Shown one piece after another: positions 9,322 to 18,948 of a stretch of 42,853 nucleotides of DNA (position 1 is the stretch's first letter; every line of letters begins with the position of its first letter). Source of the stretch: an uncultured Lachnobacterium sp. Its GTDB lineage: Bacteria > Bacillota > Clostridia > Lachnospirales > Lachnospiraceae. Location of the stretch: assembly GCA_937889225.1 (NCBI GenBank), contig CALAST010000057.1, positions 1 to 42,853 of the forward strand, written 5' to 3'. The notes beneath the pieces are model-generated. The model saw only the letters and a program-made list of their open reading frames with translations. It searched no databases and had not been told where the DNA came from. The translations under genes and the position numbers were made by a program.

Positions 9322-11793
9322 TTATTCTTCTGTCACTGTAACAGTAACTTTGTCAAGTTTCCAAATATCATCTACATATTCTTGGATTGTTCTGTCAGAT
9401 GAGAATTTACCAACTTTTGCAATGTTAAGAATTGCACTCTTAGCCCAGTTTTCTGTATCTCTGTAATATGCTTCTACTTTTCTGTGAGCTTCTGCATAAG
9501 CACGGAAGTCAGCAAGGATAAAGTATCTGTCTGCTACCTGTCCGTTTGCGTTGCTAAGAAGTGAGTTATAAAGTTCACGGAATAATTCTCTGTCGTTTGC
9601 AGAGTATGTTCCGTCTACTAACTGATTTAATACTTTGCGGATATCTTCATCAGCATTGTAGATATTTACAGGGTTGTAATCTTTATTCTGTTCGAAACGG
9701 ATTACGTCATCTGCACTTAAACCAAAGATAAAGATGTGGTCAGAGCCAACTTCTTCATGCATTTCTACGTTTGCACCGTCCATTGTACCGATTGTAAGAG
9801 CACCGTTTAACATGAATTTCATGTTACCTGTACCGGATGCTTCTTTACTTGCAGTAGAAATCTGTTCGGATACGTCTGCTGCTGCAAAAATCCATTCAGC
9901 ATTAGATACACGATAGTCTTCGATAAATACAACTTTTAATTTGCCATTGATAGAAGCATCGTTGTTTACTACGTCTGCAACGCTGTTAATTAACTTGATT
10001 GTTAATTTTGCGTTTTTGTATCCGGCTGCCGCTTTGGCACCAAAGATGAATGTTCTTGGATAGAATTCCATACTTGGGTTTGCTTTAATCTGGTTGTAGA
10101 GGTACATTACATGAAGAATGTTCATAAGCTGACGTTTGTATTCATGTAAACGTTTTACCTGTACGTCGAAGATAGAGTTCGGGTCTACTTCGATTCCGTT
10201 ATGCTCTTTGATGTAGTTAGCAAGACGAACTTTGTTTTGGAATTTGATTTCCATAAATTCTTTCTGTGCTTTCTTATCATCTGCATATTTTGCAAGACCT
10301 TCCATTAAGGAAAGATTTGTCATCCAGTCACGTGTACCGATTTTTTCAGTTACCCAGTCAGCAAGGATTGGGTTTGCATGACCTAAGAAACGGCGCTGTG
10401 TAATACCGTTTGTTTTGTTGTTGAATTTTTCAGGGAACATTTCGTAGAAGTCACGAAGTTCCTGATTCATAAGGATTTCTGTATGAAGTCTTGCTACACC
10501 GTTTACAGAATATCCTGCACAAATTGCAAGGTGAGCCATTTTTACCTGACCATCCCAAAGGATTGCCATCTTTTTCACTTTATCTTCATTGCCCGGGAAT
10601 TTTGCTCTGATATCAAGCACAAATCTGCGGTCAATTTCTTTTACAATCTGGTATACACGTGGAAGAAGTCTTTCGAAAATTTCGATTGGCCATTTTTCCA
10701 ATGCTTCTGCCATGATTGTGTGGTTTGTGTATGCTACTGTTTTTGTTGTAATATCCCAAGCTTCATCCCATGTTAAGCCTTCTTCGTCAATTAAGATACG
10801 CATAAGTTCTGCTACAGCTACGGTTGGATGTGTATCGTTCATCTGGAATGTTACTTTATTTGGAAGTTCTTTTAAATCTGTATGGTTTTTCTTGAATTTT
10901 GCAAGTGCTCTTTGAATACTTGCAGATACGAAGAAATACTGCTGTTTTAAACGAAGTTCTTTACCTTTTGTATGGTTGTCATTTGGATAAAGTACTTCTA
11001 CTAAGTTACGAGCAAGGTTTTCTTCTTCTACAGCTTTAATATAATCGCCATGGTCAAATTTGTCTAAGCTAAAGCCGTTCTTTGCTTCTGCATCCCAAAT
11101 GATAAGGGAGTCTACTACGTTATTTTCATAACCTACGATTGGCATATCATATGGAACTGCAAGAACAGACTGGTATGCTTCCTGAGAATGTTTCATTCTG
11201 CCGTTTTCATCTGTATATTCTTTTACATATCCACCGAATTTGATTTCGTATGTGTATTCCGGACGTTTTAATTCAAATGGATAGCCATCTTTTAACCAGT
11301 TATCCGGTACTTCAATCTGGAATCCATCAGAAATTTTCTGTTTAAACATACCATAACGATAACGGATACCACATCCGTAAGCTGCATAACCTAAAGATGC
11401 AAGAGAATCCATAAAGCATGCTGCAAGACGTCCAAGACCACCATTACCAAGTGCCGGGTCTGGTTCCTGGTCTTCTAATGCATTTAAATCTAAACCGATT
11501 TCATCTAATGCTTCTTTTACATCGTTGTATGCACCAAGGTTGATTAAGTTGTTACCTAATGCACGGCCCATTAAGAATTCCATGGACATATAGTAAACAG
11601 TTTTTGGGTCCTGTTCATCAAATGCATTCTGTGTAGCAAGCCAATTATCCATAACAACATCTTTTACTGCTGCGGAAACTGCCTGGTATTTTTCCTGCTG
11701 GCTTGCTTCTTTTAAAGTTTTGCGGTACATGGTTTTTAAGTTTTCTTTTACAGATTTAACAAATACTTTCTTGTCAAAAACATTTTTTCTCAT
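9322..11793 (-). CDS. glgP: Glycogen/maltodextrin phosphorylase
   Basis: PLP-dependent GT35 phosphorylase that releases glucose 1-phosphate from alpha-1,4-glucans using inorganic phosphate. At 823 aa it is full length. Visible motifs are NGGLGRLAACFMDS (about 115-128), the active-site ring RYRYGMF, NDTHPTVAVAELMR, the glucose/phosphate region KVVFIEDYRVS, and the PLP lysine context EASGTGNMKFMLNGALTIGTMDGANVE near residue 650, where the Lys of GNMKF carries the cofactor. It starts 14 bases after ileS, without a promoter or terminator between them, so it should be co-transcribed with ileS from the T-box-controlled promoter unless an internal promoter exists. An AGGAGAG ribosome binding site precedes the ATG. 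No other glycogen genes are in the window. Confidence 0.97.
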   Translation of the reverse strand: MRKNVFDKKVFVKSVKENLKTMYRKTLKEASQQEKYQAVSAAVKDVVMDNWLATQNAFDEQDPKTVYYMSMEFLMGRALGNNLINLGAYNDVKEALDEIGLDLNALEDQEPDPALGNGGLGRLAACFMDSLASLGYAAYGCGIRYRYGMFKQKISDGFQIEVPDNWLKDGYPFELKRPEYTYEIKFGGYVKEYTDENGRMKHSQEAYQSVLAVPYDMPIVGYENNVVDSLIIWDAEAKNGFSLDKFDHGDYIKAVEEENLARNLVEVLYPNDNHTKGKELRLKQQYFFVSASIQRALAKFKKNHTDLKELPNKVTFQMNDTHPTVAVAELMRILIDEEGLTWDEAWDITTKTVAYTNHTIMAEALEKWPIEIFERLLPRVYQIVKEIDRRFVLDIRAKFPGNEDKVKKMAILWDGQVKMAHLAICAGYSVNGVARLHTEILMNQELRDFYEMFPEKFNNKTNGITQRRFLGHANPILADWVTEKIGTRDWMTNLSLMEGLAKYADDKKAQKEFMEIKFQNKVRLANYIKEHNGIEVDPNSIFDVQVKRLHEYKRQLMNILHVMYLYNQIKANPSMEFYPRTFIFGAKAAAGYKNAKLTIKLINSVADVVNNDASINGKLKVVFIEDYRVSNAEWIFAAADVSEQISTASKEASGTGNMKFMLNGALTIGTMDGANVEMHEEVGSDHIFIFGLSADDVIRFEQNKDYNPVNIYNADEDIRKVLNQLVDGTYSANDRELFRELYNSLLSNANGQVADRYFILADFRAYAEAHRKVEAYYRDTENWAKSAILNIAKVGKFSSDRTIQEYVDDIWKLDKVTVTVTEE

Positions 11794-11807
11794 GATATTT
11801 TTCTCTC

Positions 11808-14800
11808 CTATTGTTTTAAAACTGCAAGTGTCACTGTTTCGCCATTAATATTCCATTCTTTTTCGTAGCCACTTAAAGTTCCTGCTGTAATCGCATCCGC
11901 TAATACTTCGGATTTGATAGTCTCGCCATATTTTTCAAAAATAGAGGAAACTTTTTCATCTGCTGCGAACGAAATCGCAATATGGTCCATCACTTCAAAT
12001 CCAGCTTCTTTACGCATTGTCTGAATCTTACTGATTAACTCACGTACAAAGCCTTCTTCTACAAGTTCCGGAGTCAGTTTTGTATCAAGAACAACCGTTA
12101 CATAATTATCGCCATCTGTTACAAAACCTTCCATCTGCGTCATGGTGATGAGTAAATCTTCTTCTGCTAATACCACTTCATCACTGATATTAGAGAGTTT
12201 TAACACACCTGTCTCTTTTAATTCAGCCATCGCCTTATTTCCATCTAATTCAGCAAGTGTTGTCTGAATCTGCTTTAAGAACTTACCGTATTTTGGTCCT
12301 ACGGTACGAAGCTGTGGCTTGAACTGATAACTGGTGTAAGAAGAAACATCTTCTGTAAATGCAACGTTTTTCACGTTTAACTCGTCTGCAATAATGTCTA
12401 CATAAAAATCACTTAAAACTTCCGGTGCTTTTACATACATCTGACCAATTGGCTGACGATTTTTAATGTTTGCATTGTTTCTGCATGCACGACCCATAAC
12501 TACGATTTTGAGTACGGCATCCATATATTTCTCCAGTTCGCGGTCGATTTTAGATTCATCCGCTACCGGGAAATCACATAAATGAATACTTTCCGGTGCA
12601 TTTTTATCTACGGAACATACAAGGTTACGATAGATATCTTCTGTCATAAACGGAATCATTGGTGCTGCTGCTTTGGAAATGGTTACAAGTGCTGTATAAA
12701 GTGTCATGTAAGCGTTAATCTTGTCTGTTTCCATGCCTTTTGCCCAGAAACGTTCACGCGAACGTCTTACATACCAGTTACTCATATCGTCTACAAATTC
12801 TTCCAATGCTCTGGCTGCTTCCGGAATACGGTAATTTCCAAGGTTTTCATCTACTGTTTTTACACAAGTATTCAATTTGGAAAGTAACCATTTGTCCATT
12901 ACGGAAAGCTTGTCATAATCCAAGCTGTACTTGGTTGCATCGAATTTATCGATGTTTGCGTATAATACAAAGAATGCATAAGTGTTCCAAAGTGTTCCCA
13001 TAAATTTACGTTGGCCTTCCTGTACGGACTTGCCTGAAAAACGGTTTGGAAGCCATGGAGCACTGTTGATATAGAAATACCAACGGATTGCATCTGCACC
13101 GTATTGTTCTAATGCTTCAAACGGGTCAACGGTGTTTCCTTTGGATTTTGACATTTTCTGTCCCTTTTCATCCTGTACGTGACCTAAAACGATAACGTTT
13201 TCGTAAGGTGCTTTGTTAAATAACAACGTAGATTCTGCCATAAGAGAGTAGAACCATCCTCGTGTCTGGTCAACACCTTCGGAGATGAATTTTGCAGGGA
13301 ACTGCTGTTCAAAAATTTCTTTGTTTTCAAATGGATAATGATGCTGTGCAAACGGCATCGCACCGGAGTCGAACCAGCAGTCAATCACTTCCGGTACACG
13401 TTTCATGGTGCCACCACAGTTACATTTGTACGTAACCTCATCAATATATGGTCTGTGAAGCTCTACATTTACATCATTTGGATTTCCGGTTTTTTCTGCA
13501 AGCTCTGCGCGGCTTCCAATGGACTCCTGATTGCCACAGTCTTCACATTCCCAGATGTTAAGCGGTGTTCCCCAGTAACGGTTACGTGAAATTCCCCAGT
13601 CCTGAATGTTTTCCAGCCAGTTTCCGAAACGTCCTTCACCAATGGAACGAGGAATCCAATTTACGGTTTTGTTGTTTGCAACAAGGTCATCTTTTACTGC
13701 TGTCATTTTGATAAACCAAGACTCTCTCGCATAGTAGATAAGCGGAGTATCACATCGCCAGCAATGTGGATATTCATGTTCGAATTTTGGAGCATCAAAT
13801 AACTGTGCTCTTGATTCTAAATCCTGTAATACTTTCGGGTCTGCCTTTTTGCAGAAAATGCCTGCAAATGGTGTCTCCTGTGTAAGTTCACCTTTTTCGT
13901 TTACAAACTGTACAAATGGAAGGTCGTAGTTACGTCCTACGTTTGCATCGTCTTCACCGAATGCCGGTGCAATATGAACGATACCCGTACCATCAGACAT
14001 TGTTACATAGCTGTCACAAGTTACAAAGAATGCTTTTTTATGCTGTTTGTCAGCAACTTTTTTCGCACACTCGAAAAGCGGTTCGTATTCTTTGTACTCT
14101 AATTCTTTTCCTTTGTACGTTTCTAATACTTCATAGGCTTTTATACCTTCTTCTTCATTACCTAATCCACCTAATACTTTGTCAAGAAGTGCCTCTGCGA
14201 TATAATAAACAAATCCGTCAGCCGCTTTTACTTTACAGTACATATCTTCCGGATTTACGCAAAGTGCAAGGTTGGATGGCAATGTCCATGGTGTTGTGGT
14301 CCATGCCAGGAAATATGCATCTTCCCCGACTGCTTTGAATCTTACGATTGCAGAACGTTCTTTTACGGTTTTATAACCCTGTGCTACTTCCTGAGAAGAA
14401 AGTGGTGTTCCACAACGTGGGCAGTATGGAACAATTTTGAAACCTTTGTATAACAGTTTCTTTTTCCAGATTTCATTCAAAGCCCACCATTCGGATTCGA
14501 TAAAGTTATTATCGTAAGTTACATATGGGTCATCCATATCTACCCAGAATCCTACTGTGCCTGAGAAATCTTCCCACATGCCTTTGTACTTCCAAACAGA
14601 TTCTTTACATTTGGTAATGAATGGCTCCATGCCATATTCCTCAATCTGTTCTTTTCCATTAAGGCCTAATAATTTTTCTACTTCCAGTTCTACCGGAAGA
14701 CCATGGGTATCCCAGCCGGCTTTACGTGGTACGTATTTGCCTTTCATTGTCTGGTATCTCGGAATCATATCTTTGATAACACGTGTTAAAACGTGCCCGA

Positions 14801-14972
14801 TATGTGGTTTTCCGTTTGCAGTTGGCGGTCCGTCATAAAATGTATACGTTTCGCCTTCTTTTCTGCTGTCCATGGATTTGCGGAAAATGTCATTTTCGCT
14901 CCAGAATTTTTCAATTTCCTTTTCTCTGTCTACGAAATTCATGTTTGTATCAACTTTGTTGTACATACTCAT
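11808..14972 (-). CDS. ileS: Isoleucyl-tRNA synthetase, IleRS2-like type
   Basis: Class I aminoacyl-tRNA synthetase charging tRNA-Ile. The roughly 1054-aa protein has the HIGH motif in GPPTANGKPHIGHVLTRVIKD (about 50-70), the editing (CP1) domain with TWTTPWTLPSNLA-type sequence, and KMSKSKGNTVDP (about 595-606) for the second ATP motif. The GPPTANG form of the first motif and the long C-terminal region rather than a zinc finger resemble the eukaryote-like IleRS2 class, which as a class is less sensitive to mupirocin; that class call is mine, made by motif memory. AGGAGG (14978-14983) is five bases from the ATG at 14972; the ATG at 14975 is too close. A T-box leader lies directly upstream and glgP follows 14 bases downstream. 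Confidence 0.97.
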   Translation of the reverse strand: MSMYNKVDTNMNFVDREKEIEKFWSENDIFRKSMDSRKEGETYTFYDGPPTANGKPHIGHVLTRVIKDMIPRYQTMKGKYVPRKAGWDTHGLPVELEVEKLLGLNGKEQIEEYGMEPFITKCKESVWKYKGMWEDFSGTVGFWVDMDDPYVTYDNNFIESEWWALNEIWKKKLLYKGFKIVPYCPRCGTPLSSQEVAQGYKTVKERSAIVRFKAVGEDAYFLAWTTTPWTLPSNLALCVNPEDMYCKVKAADGFVYYIAEALLDKVLGGLGNEEEGIKAYEVLETYKGKELEYKEYEPLFECAKKVADKQHKKAFFVTCDSYVTMSDGTGIVHIAPAFGEDDANVGRNYDLPFVQFVNEKGELTQETPFAGIFCKKADPKVLQDLESRAQLFDAPKFEHEYPHCWRCDTPLIYYARESWFIKMTAVKDDLVANNKTVNWIPRSIGEGRFGNWLENIQDWGISRNRYWGTPLNIWECEDCGNQESIGSRAELAEKTGNPNDVNVELHRPYIDEVTYKCNCGGTMKRVPEVIDCWFDSGAMPFAQHHYPFENKEIFEQQFPAKFISEGVDQTRGWFYSLMAESTLLFNKAPYENVIVLGHVQDEKGQKMSKSKGNTVDPFEALEQYGADAIRWYFYINSAPWLPNRFSGKSVQEGQRKFMGTLWNTYAFFVLYANIDKFDATKYSLDYDKLSVMDKWLLSKLNTCVKTVDENLGNYRIPEAARALEEFVDDMSNWYVRRSRERFWAKGMETDKINAYMTLYTALVTISKAAAPMIPFMTEDIYRNLVCSVDKNAPESIHLCDFPVADESKIDRELEKYMDAVLKIVVMGRACRNNANIKNRQPIGQMYVKAPEVLSDFYVDIIADELNVKNVAFTEDVSSYTSYQFKPQLRTVGPKYGKFLKQIQTTLAELDGNKAMAELKETGVLKLSNISDEVVLAEEDLLITMTQMEGFVTDGDNYVTVVLDTKLTPELVEEGFVRELISKIQTMRKEAGFEVMDHIAISFAADEKVSSIFEKYGETIKSEVLADAITAGTLSGYEKEWNINGETVTLAVLKQ

Positions 14973-15124
14973 CATTTCCTCCTGAATTCTATTTGGTGGT
15001 ATTGCTTACATAAACAGAATTGAAATAAATTGTCTGTACACAAGATTACATAAAATTTTATTTCTTTGCAAGCTGTGTCAACTCCGATTCCATAATATCA
15101 TGTATTTCCCCAGATATTATAAAA

Positions 15125-15154
15125 AACCCTCGACCTGTAAAAAGGACGAGGGTT
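15125..15154 (-). terminator. Attenuator terminator of the ileS T-box leader
   Basis: On the minus strand AACCCTCGTCC (15144-15154) pairs with GGTCGAGGGTT (15125-15135), followed by TTTTTTATAAT. It lies directly after the T-box sequence and about 145 bases before the ileS start, the expected place for a tRNA-controlled terminator. Confidence 0.93.
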
Positions 15155-15420
15155 GAACTTCGCTATACCACCTGTTTACAATGTACTTGAAAGAGAATTT
15201 CTCTTTTGCATACCCGTTCCCTGTAACGTAGGAATTACGTCAGTGCCTACTTTTTTAGTGCTTGTAATCGCAGTATTACAAGTTCTCCAAAATTTCAGTT
15301 CTGCGACTCGGAAGGGATATTCCTTTTTACATTACTTGTACCGGTTTTCACCACCACCGGCTCTCTGTATCGTTCGTGTAAAAATTACTGTCTTCGTCAT
15401 AGTCTTTTTCATTCACAACA
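15155..15420 (-). promoter_or_regulatory. T-box riboswitch leader controlling ileS (and likely glgP)
   Basis: The minus strand carries the T-box core AGGTGGTATAGCGAAG at 15158-15173 (family form GGGTGGTACCGCG), which binds the free CCA end of uncharged tRNA and allows the antiterminator to form instead of the terminator at 15125-15154. Further upstream is the stem I region, with AGAGAG and GCCGG...CCGG near 15340-15365 resembling the conserved stem I distal part. The sequence GGAATATCCC near 15312-15322 offers an AUC isoleucine codon (15316-15318) as specifier, as expected for ileS. The specifier assignment is by eye and less certain than the T-box itself. Confidence 0.9.
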
Positions 15421-15426
15421 TGTTGT

Positions 15427-15455
15427 ATTATACTGGGTTACCAAAAAATTGTCAA
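15427..15455 (-). promoter_or_regulatory. SigA-type promoter of ileS-glgP
   Basis: Minus strand TTGACA (15450-15455), 17-base spacer, TATAAT (15427-15432). This is a perfect consensus promoter placed right before the T-box leader and just downstream of the chemotaxis gene's stop codon. Confidence 0.93.
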
Positions 15456-15489
15456 GGATTGGTAACTGATGTTTGATTTTTTATACATA

Positions 15490-17175
15490 TTAATCAAGCA
15501 ATTTAAATCTTTCCACCTGATGTTTGAGTAACTCGGACTGAGAAGTTAATTCCTGACTCGTTGCAGATGTTTCTTCTGCGGATGCAGAATTACTCTGTAC
15601 AACACCGGAAATCTGTTCAATTCCCTGCTCAATCTGTGAAAGCATATCTGCCTGTTCACTACATGTAGCACTTACGTCTTTTGTAATTTGTGCAAATTCT
15701 TTCATTGCAGCAAGAATGCCATTGATGGATTGTACTGTTTTTTCTGTTATTCTGCTTCCATTTTCAATTTCTTCCATGCTCTTTCCAATTAATTCTCTGG
15801 TATTTACGGCTGCCTGTGCACTATCGGTTGCCAGTTTTCCAATCTGGTCGGCAACTACTGCAAAACCTCTTCCTGCTTCTCCTGCTCTTGCAGCTTCAAT
15901 TGATGCATTTAATGCAAGAAGATTTGTTTGGGATGCAATATCTTCAATTGATGCAATAATATTGCGGATTTCCATGGATGTTGTGCTGATGTGTTCCATA
16001 GCTTCTGTGAGTTCCGCAAGTTCACTCTGACTCTTTCCTGCCTCTGTTCCTGTTTCATATGCCTTGCGGTATGCAGCATCTGCACCTTTTGCATTTCTAT
16101 CTGACATAGCTGTTACATCTACAATAGAAGCTGTTAATTCTTCTACTGCACCTGCCTGTTCAGAAGCGCCTTCTGCTAGCAACTGTGCACTATCTGCAAG
16201 CTGGAATGCACCTTGTGCTACCTGGTCTGCTGAAACATTAATCTGCTGTAATGTTTCATTTAAATTGTCACGAATGGAAACCATCGCTGTAAGTACCGGT
16301 ACATAATCCCCTATATATTGGTTCAGCGATTTCGATTTTACTCGGAAATTTCCCTCTCCAAGTGCTGTCAAAATCTGTCCGATATCATCTATAATTGCAC
16401 TTACGTTATGACACATAACTCTCATAGACTCTGCCAGACTGCCCATTTCATCTTGACTTTCATATGTAATGCTTACATCCAGATGACCTTCTGCCATTTC
16501 TTTGGCTGCCTGTTCGATTTCTGTAATTGGAACTGTCAAATCTTTTGTAAGCTGTTTTGCCATTTTTACTGTAATAAGCAATGAAATAACACTTATAATA
16601 ATTGCCACAGTCATAATCACATTATTTACTACCATGGAACTGTGATACATATTGTCTGTAAGTGCTGTTGTCGTTTCATCCATTCCATTGAAATTATTCT
16701 GCACATTGGTCATTGTCGGTCCAAAATCATTCATATATACAGAAAGTGCTTCCGTCTTTTTGCCTTCAGCAAGCAAATCCACAATGTCCTCATAATAGGC
16801 AATTGCCGTTTCCACATACGCCAATGTTTCTTCAATATGTAAATCATCTTCACGATACAAATCTTTCAAATCTTTCAAATTTGTCTCCAAACGTTCCAGA
16901 TATGTTATTGCATCCTGTTCAAATTTTGCAATAGAATCCGGGTCATCTGTCAACATGGTAATCGCTACGCATTTCACACTTCCCTGTACAGCCATACGTG
17001 AATCTAATGTATTGTGTGAAAGAATATATGCATACGAGTAAAAATCCTTAAACTGAACGCCTACATAGGCAATTCCCCCAATAAAAATAGCTACGGTTAC
17101 AAGAAACATTGCAATCGTTGTTCCAAAACTTTTTGATAGTTTTTTCTCAATTTTCAGATTTTTAAATTCCTTCAT
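15490..17175 (-). CDS. Methyl-accepting chemotaxis protein
   Basis: Membrane chemoreceptor of 561 aa that signals to CheA/CheW. Layout: basic N-terminus, first membrane segment at about 19-41, an extracellular helical sensor of about 140 residues resembling the four-helix-bundle MCP class, second membrane segment at about 183-205, a HAMP domain (KQLTKDLTVPITEIEQAAKEMAEGHLDVSI), then the coiled-coil signalling domain. The conserved hairpin tip is clear: IEDIASQTNLLALNASIEAA followed by RAGEAGRGFAVVADQIGKLA. There is no CheR/CheB docking pentapeptide at the C-terminus. AGGAG precedes the ATG. No other chemotaxis or flagellar genes are in the window. The ligand cannot be inferred. It is convergent with nothing and divergent from pncB. 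Confidence 0.96.
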   Translation of the reverse strand: MKEFKNLKIEKKLSKSFGTTIAMFLVTVAIFIGGIAYVGVQFKDFYSYAYILSHNTLDSRMAVQGSVKCVAITMLTDDPDSIAKFEQDAITYLERLETNLKDLKDLYREDDLHIEETLAYVETAIAYYEDIVDLLAEGKKTEALSVYMNDFGPTMTNVQNNFNGMDETTTALTDNMYHSSMVVNNVIMTVAIIISVISLLITVKMAKQLTKDLTVPITEIEQAAKEMAEGHLDVSITYESQDEMGSLAESMRVMCHNVSAIIDDIGQILTALGEGNFRVKSKSLNQYIGDYVPVLTAMVSIRDNLNETLQQINVSADQVAQGAFQLADSAQLLAEGASEQAGAVEELTASIVDVTAMSDRNAKGADAAYRKAYETGTEAGKSQSELAELTEAMEHISTTSMEIRNIIASIEDIASQTNLLALNASIEAARAGEAGRGFAVVADQIGKLATDSAQAAVNTRELIGKSMEEIENGSRITEKTVQSINGILAAMKEFAQITKDVSATCSEQADMLSQIEQGIEQISGVVQSNSASAEETSATSQELTSQSELLKHQVERFKLLD

Positions 17176-17203
17176 AGCACTTCTCCTTTTAATAATTTAT
17201 AAT

Positions 17204-17240
17204 GAGTTTATAATTATTTTACGAATTAATTATAAAACTC
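17204..17240 (-). promoter_or_regulatory. Hairpin in the 5' region of the chemotaxis gene
   Basis: GAGTTTATAATTA (17204-17216) is complementary to TAATTATAAAACTC (17227-17240) with one bulged base and a ten-base loop. It lies some 30 bases upstream of the start codon, has no T-tail, and so is not a terminator; it could protect the mRNA or be an operator. Nothing more can be said. Confidence 0.4.
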
Positions 17241-17286
17241 AAATTATATTTTGTCCATGTATACAAGTTATATATAAAAATAAGAA

Positions 17287-17315
17287 TTGAAAAATTCTAT
17301 AAACTGGTATACACT
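17287..17315 (+). promoter_or_regulatory. Likely SigA promoter of pncB
   Basis: TTGAAA (17287-17292), 17-base spacer, TACACT (17310-17315), about 70 bases before the pncB start. A GTATAC palindrome (17307-17312) overlaps the -10 element and could be a repressor site. Confidence 0.6.
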
Positions 17316-17384
17316 ATTTTCAGGATAAACAAACACAATTACATGTGTCTTTACATAATTAAAAACAAATAGGATGGTGATTTT

Positions 17385-18830
17385 ATGAGCACATTAAATC
17401 TTACCTTATTAACAGACCTTTACGAATTAACTATGATGCAGGGTTATTACAAGACAGGTAACCATGACGTTGCTGTATTTGATGCTTTTTACCGCAGTAA
17501 TCCAAGCGGCAGCGGATACGCAATCTGTGCCGGACTGGAACAGGTAATTGAATACATTGAAAACCTAAGTTTCAGCAAAGAAGAAATTTCCTATCTGAGA
17601 AGTCTTAATATTTTTGATGAAGACTTCTTATATTATCTTTCCCACTTCCGTTTTTCCGGTGATATCTATGCGTTACCGGAAGGAACTGTTATGTTCCCAA
17701 GAGAACCAATGTTAAAAGTTATCGCTCCGATTATGGAAGCACAGCTTATTGAAACAGCTTTACTTAACATTATTAATCATCAGAGCCTTATCGCTACAAA
17801 AGCTGCACGCGTATGCTATGCAACACAAGGCGATGGCGTTATGGAATTTGGTCTTCGCCGTGCACAAGGTCCTGACTCCGGCGTTTATGGTGCAAGGGCA
17901 GCCATGATTGGCGGATGCCGCGGCACTTCCAACGTACTAGCAGGACAACTTTTTGATGTTCCGGTTCTTGGAACGCATGCACACAGTTGGATTATGAGTT
18001 TCCCGGATGAATATACTGCATTTAAAGAATATGCAAAACTGTATCCAGACTCCTGCACACTTTTAGTTGATACTTACGATACCTTAAATTCCGGTGTTCC
18101 AAATGCCATCCGTGTATTTACCGAAATGCGTGAGGCTGGTATCCGGTCTAAAAACTTTGGTGTTCGTATGGACAGCGGTGACCTTGCTTACCTTTCCAAA
18201 AAAGTGCGTAAGATGTTAGACGATGCAGGATTCCCGGATGCGGTTATTTCTGCTTCCAACGACTTAGATGAATACTTAATCCAGTCCTTAAAAATGCAAG
18301 GCTCTACCATTACCTCATGGGGTGTTGGTACAAATCTTATCACCTCTAAGGACAACCCTTCTTTTGGTGGTGTATACAAACTTGCAGCAATTCAGGATAA
18401 AAATGGTGAATTTATTCCAAAAATCAAACTTTCCGAAAATATTGAGAAAGTTACAAATCCGGGCAATAAGACGGTTTATCGTATTTATGACAATGAAACA
18501 GGTAAGATTAAAGCTGACCTTATCTGCCTTGTAGAAGAAACTTTTGATACTTCCAAAGATTTGAAATTATTTGACCCAAGTGCACCTTGGAAAAAGACTA
18601 CACTTGCAGGTGGTTCTTATAATATGAGAGAACTTCTTATTCCGGTTGTAAAAGAAGGACAAATCGTATACCATTCTCCAAAAGTAATGGAAATCCGCGA
18701 TTACTGTATGAAAGAAAAAGACACGCTTTGGAACGAAACCAAACGTTTTGCAAATCCACAGGAAGTTTATGTGGACCTTTCTCAGAAGCTTTATGATTTG
18801 AAGGTGGATTTGTTACATAAAAATAAATAA
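17385..18830 (+). CDS. pncB: Nicotinate phosphoribosyltransferase
   Basis: Converts nicotinate and PRPP to nicotinate mononucleotide, the first step of NAD salvage (Preiss-Handler pathway). The 481-aa protein begins LNLTLLTDLYELTMMQGYY, typical of the family, and shows FGLRRAQGPDSGVYGARAA, LGTHAHSWIMSF (conserved active-site His region) and the PRPP/phosphate region RMDSGDLAYLSKKVR with GVGTNLITS. It starts at an ATG preceded by AGGATGG. It is one of few plus-strand genes and stands alone, divergent from the chemotaxis gene, ending at a good hairpin. Length and motifs are intact. Sequence alone does not show what regulates it beyond a promoter with an overlapping palindrome. Confidence 0.97.
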   Translation: MSTLNLTLLTDLYELTMMQGYYKTGNHDVAVFDAFYRSNPSGSGYAICAGLEQVIEYIENLSFSKEEISYLRSLNIFDEDFLYYLSHFRFSGDIYALPEGTVMFPREPMLKVIAPIMEAQLIETALLNIINHQSLIATKAARVCYATQGDGVMEFGLRRAQGPDSGVYGARAAMIGGCRGTSNVLAGQLFDVPVLGTHAHSWIMSFPDEYTAFKEYAKLYPDSCTLLVDTYDTLNSGVPNAIRVFTEMREAGIRSKNFGVRMDSGDLAYLSKKVRKMLDDAGFPDAVISASNDLDEYLIQSLKMQGSTITSWGVGTNLITSKDNPSFGGVYKLAAIQDKNGEFIPKIKLSENIEKVTNPGNKTVYRIYDNETGKIKADLICLVEETFDTSKDLKLFDPSAPWKKTTLAGGSYNMRELLIPVVKEGQIVYHSPKVMEIRDYCMKEKDTLWNETKRFANPQEVYVDLSQKLYDLKVDLLHKNK

Positions 18831-18841
18831 TGGCTGAAAGC

Positions 18842-18922
18842 TATGCTTAAAAAAGCATAATAAAATATCCCAAAAATATATGAAAATGGCTTTACTATCC
18901 ATGTCCTTTATTTTTGGGATAT
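18842..18922. terminator. Convergent (bidirectional) terminator between pncB and lone dctP
   Basis: ATATCCCAAAAATA (18865-18878) and TATTTTTGGGATAT (18909-18922) form a perfect 14-base stem with T-rich flanks on both strands, suiting both convergent genes. A second small hairpin, TATGCTT/AAGCATA (18842-18859), precedes it right after the pncB stop codon. Confidence 0.75.
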
Positions 18923-18948
18923 CTTTATTTCGTTATTTTGTTTCTACA

